This document shows, one piece after another, positions 43,895-53,327 of a stretch of 64,000 bases of DNA (position 1 is the first letter of the stretch; each line of letters begins with the position of its first letter). The DNA comes from an uncultured Cohaesibacter sp. (GTDB taxonomy: Bacteria > Pseudomonadota > Alphaproteobacteria > Rhizobiales > Cohaesibacteraceae). Position numbers and translations under genes: made by a program. Below the pieces are notes generated by a model that did not search any database, was not told the DNA's origin, and saw only the letters and a list, made by a program, of their open reading frames with translations. Location of the stretch: positions 976,001 to 1,040,000 of the forward strand of contig NZ_OY762934.1 of the NCBI RefSeq assembly GCF_963667045.1. The letters run 5' to 3'.

Positions 43895-44687
43895 ATCCAT
43901 GTCTCCTGACAGTTCCCCTTGATGGGGTGGCCAGACGGTCGGTCGGCTTGACCGCGATGGCCATGTAATATCCGGGCTTCACTGCGCGCATCTGGGCGCT
44001 GGTACGCGCATCCCCCCACAAGGCATCAAGAGAGCCGAAGCGGAAGATGAAGCGGGCCACGAAACTGCGCAGGCATTCGGAGCGGTCTTCGAAAGCCAGC
44101 AGTTGAAAGCCCGCCCGGCAGATAACCTTCCTCACCCTTTCTGCGGAAAGAAGGCGGAGGGATCTTGCCGTATCTTCTCTGTCCGCTGCTTCGGGGTTGC
44201 GCGCATAGACATCGCAGAGGGCCAACCGCCCGCCGCCCCGAAGAACCCTGAACCACTCGGCAAGGGCGGCGCGATGATCGGGCATGACCGTCAGCACACA
44301 TTCGGACAACACACCGTCCATGGAGCCGGTCTCAAGTGGCATGGCTGCGCCGCTGCAACAGAAGAGATCCACATCCGGCAGCAGGTTTCGAGCCATTGCG
44401 AGAGGAGCCGCATCGGTGTCGACGCCCACCACGTTCAATCCGCGGCGGATCATGTCGCCAAGGCTGCGGCCCTGCCCACACCCTACATCGACCACGCGGT
44501 CTCCGTCTTGAAAGCCAGCCCGATCAAGCAACTCCCCGGTCATTTGCGGCCCGCCGGGGCTCAAGGGGTCGCCGTTCCGGTCAGTAACAAGGCCATACCC
44601 GAACAGGCCCGAGCACCCACTGGCGCATTGGCCCGTGCTTCGCGGATGTTCCGGTTCGGTCACACCATGAGGACTGTAGATCTTCAT
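43887..44687 (-). CDS. trsM: SAM-dependent methyltransferase (DVU_1556-type, TrsM)
   Basis: 266-residue class I methyltransferase. Motif I is DRVVDVGCGQGRSLGDM, and the acidic second motif VVGVDTDAAPL follows. The N-terminus contains Cys residues in QCASGCSGLFGYG. It belongs to the family that NCBI annotates as DVU_1556/TrsM, again recalled. The gene overlaps both neighbours by a few bases, so it is part of one translational unit with the redox protein and the C_GCAxxG protein. The substrate is unknown. TrsS and TrsM may act in sequence to modify a cofactor or protein of the aldehyde oxidoreductase. Confidence 0.8.
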   Translation of the reverse strand: MKIYSPHGVTEPEHPRSTGQCASGCSGLFGYGLVTDRNGDPLSPGGPQMTGELLDRAGFQDGDRVVDVGCGQGRSLGDMIRRGLNVVGVDTDAAPLAMARNLLPDVDLFCCSGAAMPLETGSMDGVLSECVLTVMPDHRAALAEWFRVLRGGGRLALCDVYARNPEAADREDTARSLRLLSAERVRKVICRAGFQLLAFEDRSECLRSFVARFIFRFGSLDALWGDARTSAQMRAVKPGYYMAIAVKPTDRLATPSRGTVRRHGYD

Positions 44688-44902
44688 TTGTCCTCCAGCG
44701 CCTGTTCGACTTTCAGCATCCGGCCATAGGCCAGCTCTTCGGAAATATAGACAAATCCGCAGGTCGGACAGATGGGCAGGTCAACCGGAAAGGTCTGGCC
44801 CATGTAGCTGGCCAGAACCTTGCCCTGCTTGAGCGGCGTGTCGCATCGGGCGCACATGAGATCGTCCACCTGCGGTATTTCAAAGTCGCTGGGAGCGGTC
44901 AT
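44684..44902 (-). CDS. Small zinc-ribbon/redox protein (DVU_1557-type)
   Basis: 72-residue protein with two CxxC pairs (MCARCDTPL and ICPTCGFVYI), a rubredoxin- or zinc-ribbon-like fold. It starts right after the dicluster oxidoreductase gene stop (four-base overlap) with GGAGG upstream, and overlaps the trsM start. It corresponds to the DVU_1557 family redox protein in Desulfovibrio. Probably a metal-binding partner of the neighbouring oxidoreductase; no activity is known. Confidence 0.82.
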   Translation of the reverse strand: MTAPSDFEIPQVDDLMCARCDTPLKQGKVLASYMGQTFPVDLPICPTCGFVYISEELAYGRMLKVEQALEDK

Positions 44903-47238
44903 TTTTGTGCCTCCACATCCATGCGATGGCCATAGGCGCGGTGGATGAGCGCCCCTTCATCGGTCAGTTCATATTCCACCCATGTGGTCACCGGTCCCGT
45001 GCGCAGGGTTGCGATCAGATGGCCGCTCTTGCGGTCCTTCAGCTTCTGGCCGCTCGTTTCAGCATGAACCACGACAGTGCGAACCTCATCACTGAGGATC
45101 AGCTTGCGCTCCATGTCGGCGCGAACGGCATCGGAAATCAGAATGGTCCATTCAGGATCCGGGTTTTGCATGGTTTCCCCCCACAGCTCCCGCAGCAATC
45201 TGTTTTTCAAACGGGCCCGGTTATCGCGACGGTTGGAGAAGCCCGGATCCGGGCGGGCAGCCGGATCGGTATCTCCATCAACCGGGAACAGGAAGTCGAG
45301 CAGATGAGCGGAGCGTTTGCCACGCCGGGCGAAATTGTCCCGACACATGGCGCAATAGGCCAGATAGTCCTCGGGGCGCTCCGCGGCCCTCTTGTCGATG
45401 ATGGCGTCGGCCACCTCCCGATTGGCAAAGGACACCAAGCCGCCATAGCCGCAGCAGGTGGTCAGTTCTGGCCCGGATATTTCCCGCACCGACAGGCCGA
45501 TTTCGGCGGCGATGGATCGGACCGCAGCGTGAATCTCGCTCTCGTGGCGGCCAGTGCATGGATCGTGAATGGCAAATACCGCTCCGGGCGCAACGGCCCT
45601 CGTCGACTTCGGTAACGGGGCCTCGGCAAGAAGTGGCCAGAGTGACCGCACGGGAAGATCCGGCATGGTCTTCCTGAACATCGACAGACAGGTCGCACAG
45701 GCCGTGATGATCTCCGGTTCGCCAGCAGCTTGCCAGCATTCACGCAGATGGGTCACCACCTCCTCGTGCAGGGCCTTGCGTCCAGCCCAATGGGCAGGCG
45801 CGCCGCAGCAATCCACCATCAGGCCAACACCGCCGGTGAGTGTTTCGCCCAGATGTTGATAGAGCGTCTGCACCTGATCGGGTGCCGAAGCGGCCAACTG
45901 GCAACCGGGAAAGAACAGATAGGCGCTGGCGTCGCGACCGGGTTGATGGCGGACAAAGGCGGAGCGATGCGAGCGGCTGTCAGCCATATCCCGCAAGGCA
46001 AAGTCGTGATGGGAGGCAGGCATGTGGCCACTGTCCACCATCTCCCGGCGCGCCTCCAGACAGACCTCGCCCATGGCCAGATCTGTCGGGCAGACCGTCT
46101 CGCACAATCCGCAAAGCGTGCAGCTGTCGATCATCCGGTTGGCCTTGCGATTGCCCATGACGATGCTGAGGTTGTTGTGAATCTCGCGAACGGCCCGCTT
46201 CGGGTAGGTCTTGTAGTGGGTGAGATAGGCGCAGGCCTTGGTGCACTCAAGGCAATTGCAGGGGAAGCAACGTTCCGCTTCCGCGATGGCCTCGTCGGGG
46301 GTGTAGCCGATCTTGCTATTGGCGGCCTCAACGGGAGGCACGGCAGGGTGCGCTTCGATATTGACATAGAGGCAGGAGCTTGCTGCCTCGGTGCCATCCC
46401 GGTTTGCCATCAGCGAAGCGCCCTGCAGGAACCGGTCTATGGACCCGGCGGCTCGCCGTCCGTCATAGATGGACTTCACCGGAGAATAGACCTCGCCCAG
46501 CGCCCCATGATAGCCGCCACCGAAGACTTTTGGATGGCTGGTCGCGCGGCTGTCGGGGTCAATTTCAATGCGGCCATTGTCGCTCAGCTTTATGGTCGGG
46601 GCAAAGGCTGCGGCAACGCCCGGCCCGAGGGCGAGCAGAATGGCGTCCTGGTCTTCGATCAGGCTTGCAAGGCCAAGCGGTCCCTCGCCGCCAGTCACCC
46701 GGCTGCGACAGCGGATGTCAACGCCAAGGGCGGCAAGACTGCCCAGATCAAGGGCAATCGCAGACGGCGGCAGAATGTCCGGTTCATAATCGTGATGCAA
46801 CCGTTCGAGCGGATGGGCGTCCGCTTCCAGAACGGTGACCTTGTGGCCCTTCATGGCCAGATCGAATGCCGCAGTCAACCCGGACAAGCCGGCCCCGACG
46901 ACGGTCACGCGCTTGGGTCTGGCGATCCGTTGGGCCTGTCGGCGCAGGGTGGAACAGGTCTCCTCGACCAGCGTTCGCTCGATTTGGGAAATCCGCACGG
47001 CGCCGCCAGCCTCGGCCCGGCGACAGCCTGCCTCGCAGGGATGATCACAGATATGGCCAAGGATCGCCGGAAATGGCACAACGCGGGAGTAAAGGGCGAA
47101 TGCCGCCGGAAAATCCCCCAGTTTCATCTTGGCCAGCATCGCCCTGACATCGACATGCAAAGGACAGGACACCTCGCAGGCGGGAGGTTGTTCTTCGATG
47201 CATCTTGCTTCCAGTCGCTTTACCTGATCGCTATCCAT
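44899..47238 (-). CDS. Pyridine-nucleotide-disulfide-type oxidoreductase with Fe-S and CCG domains (dicluster-binding)
   Basis: 779-residue multidomain protein. A GltD-like N-terminal Fe-S segment (CEVSCPLHVDV; ICDHPCEAGC) is followed by an FAD/NAD-binding Rossmann domain (VVGAGLSGLTAAFDLAM), a 4Fe-4S region (CTLCGLCETVCPTDL), and two HdrB-like cysteine-rich CCG domains (CCGAPAHWAGR; CCGYGGLVSFANRE) as in heterodisulfide reductase subunit B and succinate:quinone Fe-S partners. It could bifurcate or transfer electrons between NAD(P)H, ferredoxin and thiols. In Desulfovibrio this gene (DVU_1558-like) precedes the aldehyde oxidoreductase. The start at 47238 is chosen because homologues start near this point; a longer frame reaches 47349. 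Confidence 0.83.
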   Translation of the reverse strand: MDSDQVKRLEARCIEEQPPACEVSCPLHVDVRAMLAKMKLGDFPAAFALYSRVVPFPAILGHICDHPCEAGCRRAEAGGAVRISQIERTLVEETCSTLRRQAQRIARPKRVTVVGAGLSGLTAAFDLAMKGHKVTVLEADAHPLERLHHDYEPDILPPSAIALDLGSLAALGVDIRCRSRVTGGEGPLGLASLIEDQDAILLALGPGVAAAFAPTIKLSDNGRIEIDPDSRATSHPKVFGGGYHGALGEVYSPVKSIYDGRRAAGSIDRFLQGASLMANRDGTEAASSCLYVNIEAHPAVPPVEAANSKIGYTPDEAIAEAERCFPCNCLECTKACAYLTHYKTYPKRAVREIHNNLSIVMGNRKANRMIDSCTLCGLCETVCPTDLAMGEVCLEARREMVDSGHMPASHHDFALRDMADSRSHRSAFVRHQPGRDASAYLFFPGCQLAASAPDQVQTLYQHLGETLTGGVGLMVDCCGAPAHWAGRKALHEEVVTHLRECWQAAGEPEIITACATCLSMFRKTMPDLPVRSLWPLLAEAPLPKSTRAVAPGAVFAIHDPCTGRHESEIHAAVRSIAAEIGLSVREISGPELTTCCGYGGLVSFANREVADAIIDKRAAERPEDYLAYCAMCRDNFARRGKRSAHLLDFLFPVDGDTDPAARPDPGFSNRRDNRARLKNRLLRELWGETMQNPDPEWTILISDAVRADMERKLILSDEVRTVVVHAETSGQKLKDRKSGHLIATLRTGPVTTWVEYELTDEGALIHRAYGHRMDVEAQK

Positions 47239-47400
47239 CTTGTTGCCCCGTTGATCGGTCTCCATTGCCGGGCCCGGAGGATCCGGGTCCTGCAAACTTG
47301 GCGGGGAGGAGCAGGGTCGAGTAAGATGCATACCCGACCCCACGCCCACTGAAACGGACAGGGCAGCGGAAGAAAACTGCCATGCCGTTCCGATTCAGAC

Positions 47401-50154
47401 TCAGGCCAACTCTTTGGGGGCTTTTTCCCTTGCTGCCTTTGCCTCGAGTTCCGTTCTGATGATTTCCGGCAGGGCCGGAACACGGAAGATACGCACACCA
47501 CAGGCGTTGTAGATGGCGTTCAGGATGGCCGGATGAGCCGCCGTCAGCGGCGCTTCACCGACACCTGCAGCCCCGAACGGCCCGTCGGCACGTGGCGTTT
47601 CCAGATACAGGATCTCGATGTCATCAGGGATGTCCTTCGGATAAGGAATACCGCAATCCATCAGATTGGTATGAAGCTCCAGATCCTCGAAGTCCTCGGA
47701 CAGGGCCAAACCGATACCCTGCGCCAGACCGCCATAGACTTGGCCATCAACCGTTGCCTTGTTGATGATTGTGCCGACATCAATCGAAGTGGTAAATTTG
47801 ACCACTTTGACTTCACCGGTTTCAACCTCGACCTCGACTTCAGGCATGAAGACTTCATACATGTAGATCGGGAACGGATTGCCCTGACCGGTTTCTGACG
47901 AGCAGTCTGTGCAAGCCGCGGCTACCCAGTTGCCGTCATAGACAAGCGGAATGCCATCGGCGACCATCTCGTCGTAGGTCCGATAGGTGCCATCCTCTTT
48001 CTTCATCGCATTGAGCAGCATTTCTGCTGCAACACGAGTTGCGTTGCCGGTGAAGACGTTGGAACGGCTGCCGCCAGCGGGACCGGAGTTCGGACCGTTG
48101 GTGTCATTCATGACCAGCGCGATCTGCTCCGGCTTGATGCCGGTCGGCCGCAGCACTTCATGTGCCATGGTCAGCGTGCCAAGATCGGCCCCCTGCCCGT
48201 GATCTTCCCAGGCGTTGTAGATGGTGACCCCATCTTTGGTCAGTTCGGCGCGGGCGTTGGAGCTGTCCGGGCCATCAAGACCGCAGCCATAGATACCCAG
48301 AGCAATACCGACGCCACGTTTTACTTCATCGGTAGAAAGCTCTGCACAGCGTTTCTTGGCTTCCAGATATTTCGGCCGCAACATGTCGAACAACTGAGGC
48401 AAAACCAGCACTTCCGGCTTCTGTCCGGTCGGGGTTGTCGAGTTCTCGTTGTAAAGGTTCTTGTAGCGGAACTCGAACGGATCCTCGCCCATCTTCTCGG
48501 CCAGAATATCCATTGCCGTTTCAGACGCAAGGAAGGCCTGCGGAGATCCATAGCCGCGGAAGGCCGAGCCCCAGGCATGGTTGGTGGCAACCGTAAGGCC
48601 CTTGCCGCGGATGTTTTCCAGATGGTAGCCGGCGCCGGTGAACTGGGCCTGACGCAGGGTGACCAGATCGCCGAATTCGGAATATGGACCGTGGTCGAGC
48701 CACCAATCGGTTTCCATCGCGGTCAGTTTGCCATCGGCGTTGCAACCAAGCTTGATGTTGATGTTGACCGGGCTGCGTTTGCCCGTGTAGGTGATGTTCT
48801 GATACTGGTCGTAGACCAGAGACACCGGCTTGCCGGTGGCAAGGGCTGCAACGCCCAACAGGGCTTCCATGGTCGGCGAGAATTTGTAGCCAAACGTGCC
48901 ACCGGTCGGATTCTGGATCAGGCGCAGTTTATCCGGCTCCAGACCAAGGCCCGGGCAGATCATGGCATGATGCAGATGCACGCCGATGGATTTCGACAGG
49001 ATGGTCAGAACACCATCTTCATCGACAAAGGCTTCGCCGCAGTCCGGTTCCAGATGCAGATGTGGCTGACGGCTGCAATAGGTGGTGATGTCAACCAGCT
49101 GGGAAGCGCTCGCCAGCAGCGGCTTGGTGTCAGCCCCCTTGACGACGCCTTGTTCATAGTAGGCATTCGGCGTGCCGGGATGAATTTCAATGGCGTCCGG
49201 AGCAAGGGCTGCAAAGCCTGACATGTAGGCGGGCAGAACCTCGACATCGACCTTGACCTTCTTGGCGGCGGCGCGGGCATGGTCTTCGGTGTCGGCCGCC
49301 ACGATTGCGATGGCGTCCCCAAACTGGAAGATCTTTTCCTTGCAGAGGATCGGACGGTCCCAACCGTCACCCTTGTTGTCCGGGAAGGTGATGAGGCCGG
49401 TGATGGCGTTCCGGCCCTTGACGTCTTCCCAGGTAATGACCTTTTCAACACCAGGCATGGCTTCGGCTTCAGCTGTGTCGATGCCCTTGATCAGGCCGTG
49501 CGGCACTTCTGCCTGAACCAGTGCCAGACGCAGGGTGCCTTCCGGCATGCGCAGGGCGATGTCCGCACCGAAGTCCCATGTGCCGGTGACCTTGGCTTCT
49601 GCAGACGGGCGAATGTGGGATGTCCCGAGGATCGAGCCGTCTTCCTTCGGTTTCGGCATGATCTGAGCGACGGTCTTTTCGCCGCGCATGACAGCGGCGG
49701 CATCCATTACCGCGTCGACCAATGGCTTGTAGCCGGTGCAGCGGCAAAGGTTGCGGTTCCGGTTGAACCATTTGCGAACCTCTTCGCGGGTCGGGTTGTT
49801 GTTCTTTTCCAACAGCGCCTTGGAAGACATGATGAAGCCGGACGTGCAAATGCCGCACTGTGCGCCACCATGGGTCATCCAGGCGATCTGGATCGGGTGC
49901 AGGTTGCCCGGTGTACCGACGCCCTCGATCGTCGTGATCCTGGCGCCTTCACGCACATCACCGATCTTCTTGTTGCACGAACGGATCGGCTTGTCGTCGA
50001 TAATGACGGTGCACGAGCCGCACTGGCCGTCGTCGCAGCAGACCTTGCAGCCGGTCAGCATCATCTGTTTGCGCAATACATCAGCAAGGGAGGCCTCTGG
50101 CTCGGCAACGATCCAGCGGTCCACTCCGTTGACGTTCAGTTGTATTCTCTTCAT
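47401..50154 (-). CDS. mop: Molybdenum aldehyde oxidoreductase (Mop-type)
   Basis: 917-residue enzyme of the xanthine-oxidase family, like D. gigas aldehyde oxidoreductase. It oxidises aldehydes to carboxylic acids with water as oxygen source. First [2Fe-2S] cysteines at 40, 45, 48 and 60, second at 100, 103, 137 and 139, the same numbering as in D. gigas Mop, which supports the ATG at 50154 (GGAG upstream). The catalytic Glu of the Mo site is in GVGEAPLTAA (Glu about 867). Unlike xanthine oxidases there is no FAD domain, as expected for Mop. Substrate range is open. It is encoded between the dicluster protein and XdhC, and the electron acceptor is not obvious from the sequence. Confidence 0.93.
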   Translation of the reverse strand: MKRIQLNVNGVDRWIVAEPEASLADVLRKQMMLTGCKVCCDDGQCGSCTVIIDDKPIRSCNKKIGDVREGARITTIEGVGTPGNLHPIQIAWMTHGGAQCGICTSGFIMSSKALLEKNNNPTREEVRKWFNRNRNLCRCTGYKPLVDAVMDAAAVMRGEKTVAQIMPKPKEDGSILGTSHIRPSAEAKVTGTWDFGADIALRMPEGTLRLALVQAEVPHGLIKGIDTAEAEAMPGVEKVITWEDVKGRNAITGLITFPDNKGDGWDRPILCKEKIFQFGDAIAIVAADTEDHARAAAKKVKVDVEVLPAYMSGFAALAPDAIEIHPGTPNAYYEQGVVKGADTKPLLASASQLVDITTYCSRQPHLHLEPDCGEAFVDEDGVLTILSKSIGVHLHHAMICPGLGLEPDKLRLIQNPTGGTFGYKFSPTMEALLGVAALATGKPVSLVYDQYQNITYTGKRSPVNINIKLGCNADGKLTAMETDWWLDHGPYSEFGDLVTLRQAQFTGAGYHLENIRGKGLTVATNHAWGSAFRGYGSPQAFLASETAMDILAEKMGEDPFEFRYKNLYNENSTTPTGQKPEVLVLPQLFDMLRPKYLEAKKRCAELSTDEVKRGVGIALGIYGCGLDGPDSSNARAELTKDGVTIYNAWEDHGQGADLGTLTMAHEVLRPTGIKPEQIALVMNDTNGPNSGPAGGSRSNVFTGNATRVAAEMLLNAMKKEDGTYRTYDEMVADGIPLVYDGNWVAAACTDCSSETGQGNPFPIYMYEVFMPEVEVEVETGEVKVVKFTTSIDVGTIINKATVDGQVYGGLAQGIGLALSEDFEDLELHTNLMDCGIPYPKDIPDDIEILYLETPRADGPFGAAGVGEAPLTAAHPAILNAIYNACGVRIFRVPALPEIIRTELEAKAAREKAPKELA

Positions 50155-50211
50155 CACTCTTCTCCTAATCCTGCGGCTGGAAGGCTCCATCCGCCTGCTG
50201 GTTCCCGAGAG

Positions 50212-51078
50212 CTAGGCACTCGCGTGCACTAGATCCTCCCCATTTTCAGTCCCTGAATTGGCTGTTAGGTACAAATCACCTATGGTCCTCGATTGTCCGT
50301 CCAATCCTTCAGCGCCCCGGACATGAGCGATCATTTGGGCAACCACCGAAACGGCGATTTCCTCTGGGTTGTCGGCACCGATCTCCAATCCCACCGGTGC
50401 ACGGACACGGCTCAGCTGTTCGGCGGAAATTCCGGCCTCCAGCAATTTGCTATTGATGGTGCGGATCTTGCGTTTCGAGCCGATCATGCCGATGTAGCTC
50501 GCAGGGGTGTTGACCGCCCAGGCCAGAACCTCCTTGTCGCAAATATGTCCGCGGGTCGCGATGAAGATGATCGAGCGGGAATCCGGCTCAAGCTCCTTCA
50601 TCATCTCCTGCCAAGGTCCCGCAAGGGTCTTCACCGCAAAGGGAAAGCGCTCCGCATTGGCAAATTCGGCACGGTCATCGATCACCACAACGTGGTAGCC
50701 GACGCGATGGGCCAGTTCGGCTGTCACCAGTCCGACATGGCCGCCACCGAACATGTAGAGCGTTACTGCGGGCAGAAAGGGTTCGACGAAAATGTCAAGG
50801 CTCCCCCCGCACACCATGCCGCTGTCTATCAACGGGTTGTCATGCAGGTTGAAGGAAATCATCTCCGACTTCCCATCCTCCATGGCCTTTCTGGCGGCCT
50901 CGATTATCTTTCCTTCAGCAAGACCACCGCCGACCGTTCCCACAATCGACCCATCGGCGCGAACAAGCATCTTTGCCTTGTCCGACGCGGGGATGGAGCC
51001 GTTTGTGGTGACGATCGATGCCAGGGCACACGGCCGTCCGGCCTCATGCTCCCTGATCAGTTCCTTGAACACCTTCAT
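50212..51078 (-). CDS. XdhC/CoxF-family molybdoenzyme maturation protein
   Basis: 288-residue protein of the XdhC/CoxI family. The N-terminal XdhC domain (residues about 10-95; VRADGSIVGTVGGGLAEGKI and MVCGGSLDIFVEP) is followed by a Rossmann-like C-terminal domain (LYMFGGGHVGLVTAELAHRVG). XdhC proteins bind the molybdenum cofactor, assist its sulfuration and insert it into xanthine-dehydrogenase-like enzymes. Here it lies just upstream of mop, so Mop is the likely client. Cytoplasmic. Confidence 0.92.
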   Translation of the reverse strand: MKVFKELIREHEAGRPCALASIVTTNGSIPASDKAKMLVRADGSIVGTVGGGLAEGKIIEAARKAMEDGKSEMISFNLHDNPLIDSGMVCGGSLDIFVEPFLPAVTLYMFGGGHVGLVTAELAHRVGYHVVVIDDRAEFANAERFPFAVKTLAGPWQEMMKELEPDSRSIIFIATRGHICDKEVLAWAVNTPASYIGMIGSKRKIRTINSKLLEAGISAEQLSRVRAPVGLEIGADNPEEIAVSVVAQMIAHVRGAEGLDGQSRTIGDLYLTANSGTENGEDLVHASA

Positions 51079-51233
51079 TGTCCTCGCCTTTCAAATTGGC
51101 CTTTCAAGTTGATCTCGATGAAGCAACCTCAAACCTGCCGCCGACTGGTCCTCTGAGATGGCTGCCGGAGGGAGCGGGTAGTTTGGCCCGTCCTTTCCGG
51201 TTACCATTCAGCAGTGGCAGGCCCGCGGTGGCG

Positions 51234-51425
51234 TCACACGTGATAAACCGCTCCCGACTGGCAGACTTCCACGCATTGCGGTTCGTCGAAGTCGCCCTCG
51301 CATTCCTTGCATTTGCTTGCGTTGATGGAAAAGAGCTTGCCTTTGCGGGTGATGGCCTTGTTCGGGCATTCGTCGATGCATGCGCCACAGGCTTCACAGA
51401 TGTCCTGATCGATTGCGTAAGCCAT
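51234..51425 (-). CDS. 4Fe-4S ferredoxin (two clusters)
   Basis: 63-residue bacterial ferredoxin with two CxxCxxC...C motifs: CEACGACIDECP and CKECEGDF...CVEVC (the longer loop is typical of the YfhL/Allochromatium type). It starts at an ATG with AGGAG upstream. Lying between the hydrogenase and the Mop genes, it is a natural electron carrier between aldehyde oxidoreductase or dicluster protein and the hydrogenase. This role is an inference from position. Confidence 0.93.
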   Translation of the reverse strand: MAYAIDQDICEACGACIDECPNKAITRKGKLFSINASKCKECEGDFDEPQCVEVCQSGAVYHV

Positions 51426-51585
51426 TTGTTTTCTCCTCTCAGTCGTCTGTGGCGGGTCCGATCTCCCGGACCGCCGTTACAGGTCATGTCCCGGACCACC
51501 ATCAAACGTGGCGCATGGACATGCCCTGGTCTCCAGTCCCCGCCCCGTCCCTTGCCTTGCGGCAGGAGCCGAACCGGGGCGTGTC

Positions 51586-52686
51586 TCACCGCTCCGTGCA
51601 GGAAATGCACGGGTCGATACTGTTCACGATGATCGCGATATCGGCGACCTTGGCTTCCTTCAGCATGAAGGTGAGAGCGTCCCAGTTGGGATAGCTCGGC
51701 ACGCGCCATTTCAGTCGTTCCGGTTCGGGATTGTCGTTTGTCTTCAGGTAGTAGACCAGCTCACCGCGCGGAGCCTCCGTGCGGGCGATGGCCTGTCCCG
51801 GCGGGATGTAGGGGTCGCCACCGTCGTTGATCGGCCCTTCGGGCAACTGATCAAGGCAAACCCTGAGGATCTCGATCGAATTGACCGCTTCACCGAGGCG
51901 GATCATCGCCCGGGACCAGACATCACACCCGTCCAGCTCCGGCACGTCCACCGGCAGCCGGTCGTAGACATGGTAGGGGGCGGCGGTGCGCACGTCATAG
52001 CGGATGCCGCTGGCGCGGGCCACTGGGCCGACAACGCCACAGGCGATGGCGTCCTCATGGGAAAGGATGCCGATCCCTCTCGTCCGGCGCAGGATCGAGC
52101 CATTGGTGCGATAGGTCTTTTCCAGTTCACGAACATCGGGTTCGAGCTTGTCGAGGGCCGAACGCATGTAGGCAATGGCCTCGTCGTCCATGTCGCAGCG
52201 GGTGCCGCCAAGACAATGGGCACCAAGGTCCATGCGGTTGCCATAGACGGCTTCCTTGAGATCCTGCGCAACCTCGCGCACCTGCATGGCATGCATGAAC
52301 AGGGCCTCATAGCCGACCAGATGGGCCAGAATGCCGACGTTGAACAGGTGGGAGGCAACGCGTTTGACCTCACCCGCAATCACCCTGAGATACTGGGCCC
52401 GTTCGGGCACCTCCACAGCGCCGATGGTTTCGGCGGCCATGGCGAGGGCTTCAGGGTGGCTGTTCGAACAGAGCGAGCAGATGCGCTCGGTCAGGATCAT
52501 GTTCTGCAGCAGTGTGCGCTTGGTGGCCAGATATTCGACCCCGCGATGGACATGGCCAGCATTGAGTTCGACGGTCTCGATGGTTTCCCCCTTGACGCCG
52601 ACGCGGAAGTACATCGGCTCTTCGAGGGCAACATGCAGCGGGCCGACGGGTATCTTGTAGCTGCAGGCAACGGTGTGATCGGTCAT
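51586..52686 (-). CDS. Group 4 [NiFe]-hydrogenase large subunit
   Basis: 366-residue catalytic subunit of a membrane-bound [NiFe] hydrogenase (NuoD/HycE-like fold). Both nickel-ligand pairs are present: C70 and C73 in ERICSLCSNSH, and C360 and C363 in DPCISCTER at the very C-terminus. Thus it should bind Ni-Fe, in contrast to complex I or Ehr subunits, which lack these cysteines. The protein ends three residues after the last cysteine, so no C-terminal tail is cleaved and no endopeptidase is expected, as in CooH and Ech hydrogenases. The start at 52686 has GGAGG at 7 bases. It evolves or oxidises H2 on the cytoplasmic side. Confidence 0.93.
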   Translation of the reverse strand: MTDHTVACSYKIPVGPLHVALEEPMYFRVGVKGETIETVELNAGHVHRGVEYLATKRTLLQNMILTERICSLCSNSHPEALAMAAETIGAVEVPERAQYLRVIAGEVKRVASHLFNVGILAHLVGYEALFMHAMQVREVAQDLKEAVYGNRMDLGAHCLGGTRCDMDDEAIAYMRSALDKLEPDVRELEKTYRTNGSILRRTRGIGILSHEDAIACGVVGPVARASGIRYDVRTAAPYHVYDRLPVDVPELDGCDVWSRAMIRLGEAVNSIEILRVCLDQLPEGPINDGGDPYIPPGQAIARTEAPRGELVYYLKTNDNPEPERLKWRVPSYPNWDALTFMLKEAKVADIAIIVNSIDPCISCTER

Positions 52687-52688
52687 GC

Positions 52689-53327
52689 TCATGCCTCCTT
52701 GGCTGCGGCCATGACGCGCGCCCACAGCTCATCGGATGTGGACGCATTTGCCATCTGGGAGAAAGGGATCAACCGGTCAAGAACGGCACCATCAATACTC
52801 TCGTCGAGGAACAGGCGTCTCGGATCCGGATGGTTGGTGATGGTGACGGAGTAGATCTCCATGATCTCCCGTTCCGGCCAGTCGGCCGAGCGGAACAAGG
52901 GCGTGAGGGAGGCTATGGAACCGCCAGCGGGGAGAAATGCTACGACATTCACATAGTCTCCACCCACGTCGAAGTGATAGATCAGTTCATAGGATGTCCC
53001 GTCTTGCGGCGTGCCGCCAAAGCTCATCGATTGTTCGGGTACATGAGCTTCAGCTTCTGCTGCACCTTCTGCTGCACCTTCATTCTCCTCCTCGTCCTGT
53101 TCCTCCTCCTCTTCTTCTTCGGAAGCGGGTGGTTTGTTGGCCGTGACCATGGCCAAGCGCGCTTGATAGCTGCGCAGGCATTCTCCCACGGCGGCGAGAT
53201 CATCCCTGTCGGCGAGTTCGCACCACATGACCGAGACACCGTGATCGTCGGTCGTGGTCGTGAGTTTCACACCGTGCGGTGCTGCCGCGTTCAGGCTGGC
53301 TTCAAAATTTTCAGGAAAACGTGTCAT
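52689..53327 (-). CDS. Hydrogenase 30-kDa (NuoC-like) subunit with acidic insertion
   Basis: 212-residue subunit similar to the 30-kDa subunit of NADH:quinone oxidoreductase (NuoC) and the N-terminal part of HycE. The family signature LIYHFDVG, then PEREIMEIYSVTITNHPDPRRL is in the C-terminal half. Residues about 70-95 are a run of Glu/Asp and Ala (EEEEEEEQDEEE) not found in the family, a likely flexible loop. The start at 53327 overlaps the end of the Fe-S subunit gene by one base (TGATG). It lies 2 bases before the large-subunit gene, which fits one operon. Confidence 0.85.
   Translation of the reverse strand: MTRFPENFEASLNAAAPHGVKLTTTTDDHGVSVMWCELADRDDLAAVGECLRSYQARLAMVTANKPPASEEEEEEEQDEEENEGAAEGAAEAEAHVPEQSMSFGGTPQDGTSYELIYHFDVGGDYVNVVAFLPAGGSIASLTPLFRSADWPEREIMEIYSVTITNHPDPRRLFLDESIDGAVLDRLIPFSQMANASTSDELWARVMAAAKEA

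Noticed and set aside
45730..47352. 540-codon plus-strand open frame
   Set aside because: Antisense to the dicluster oxidoreductase gene; no recognisable domain.
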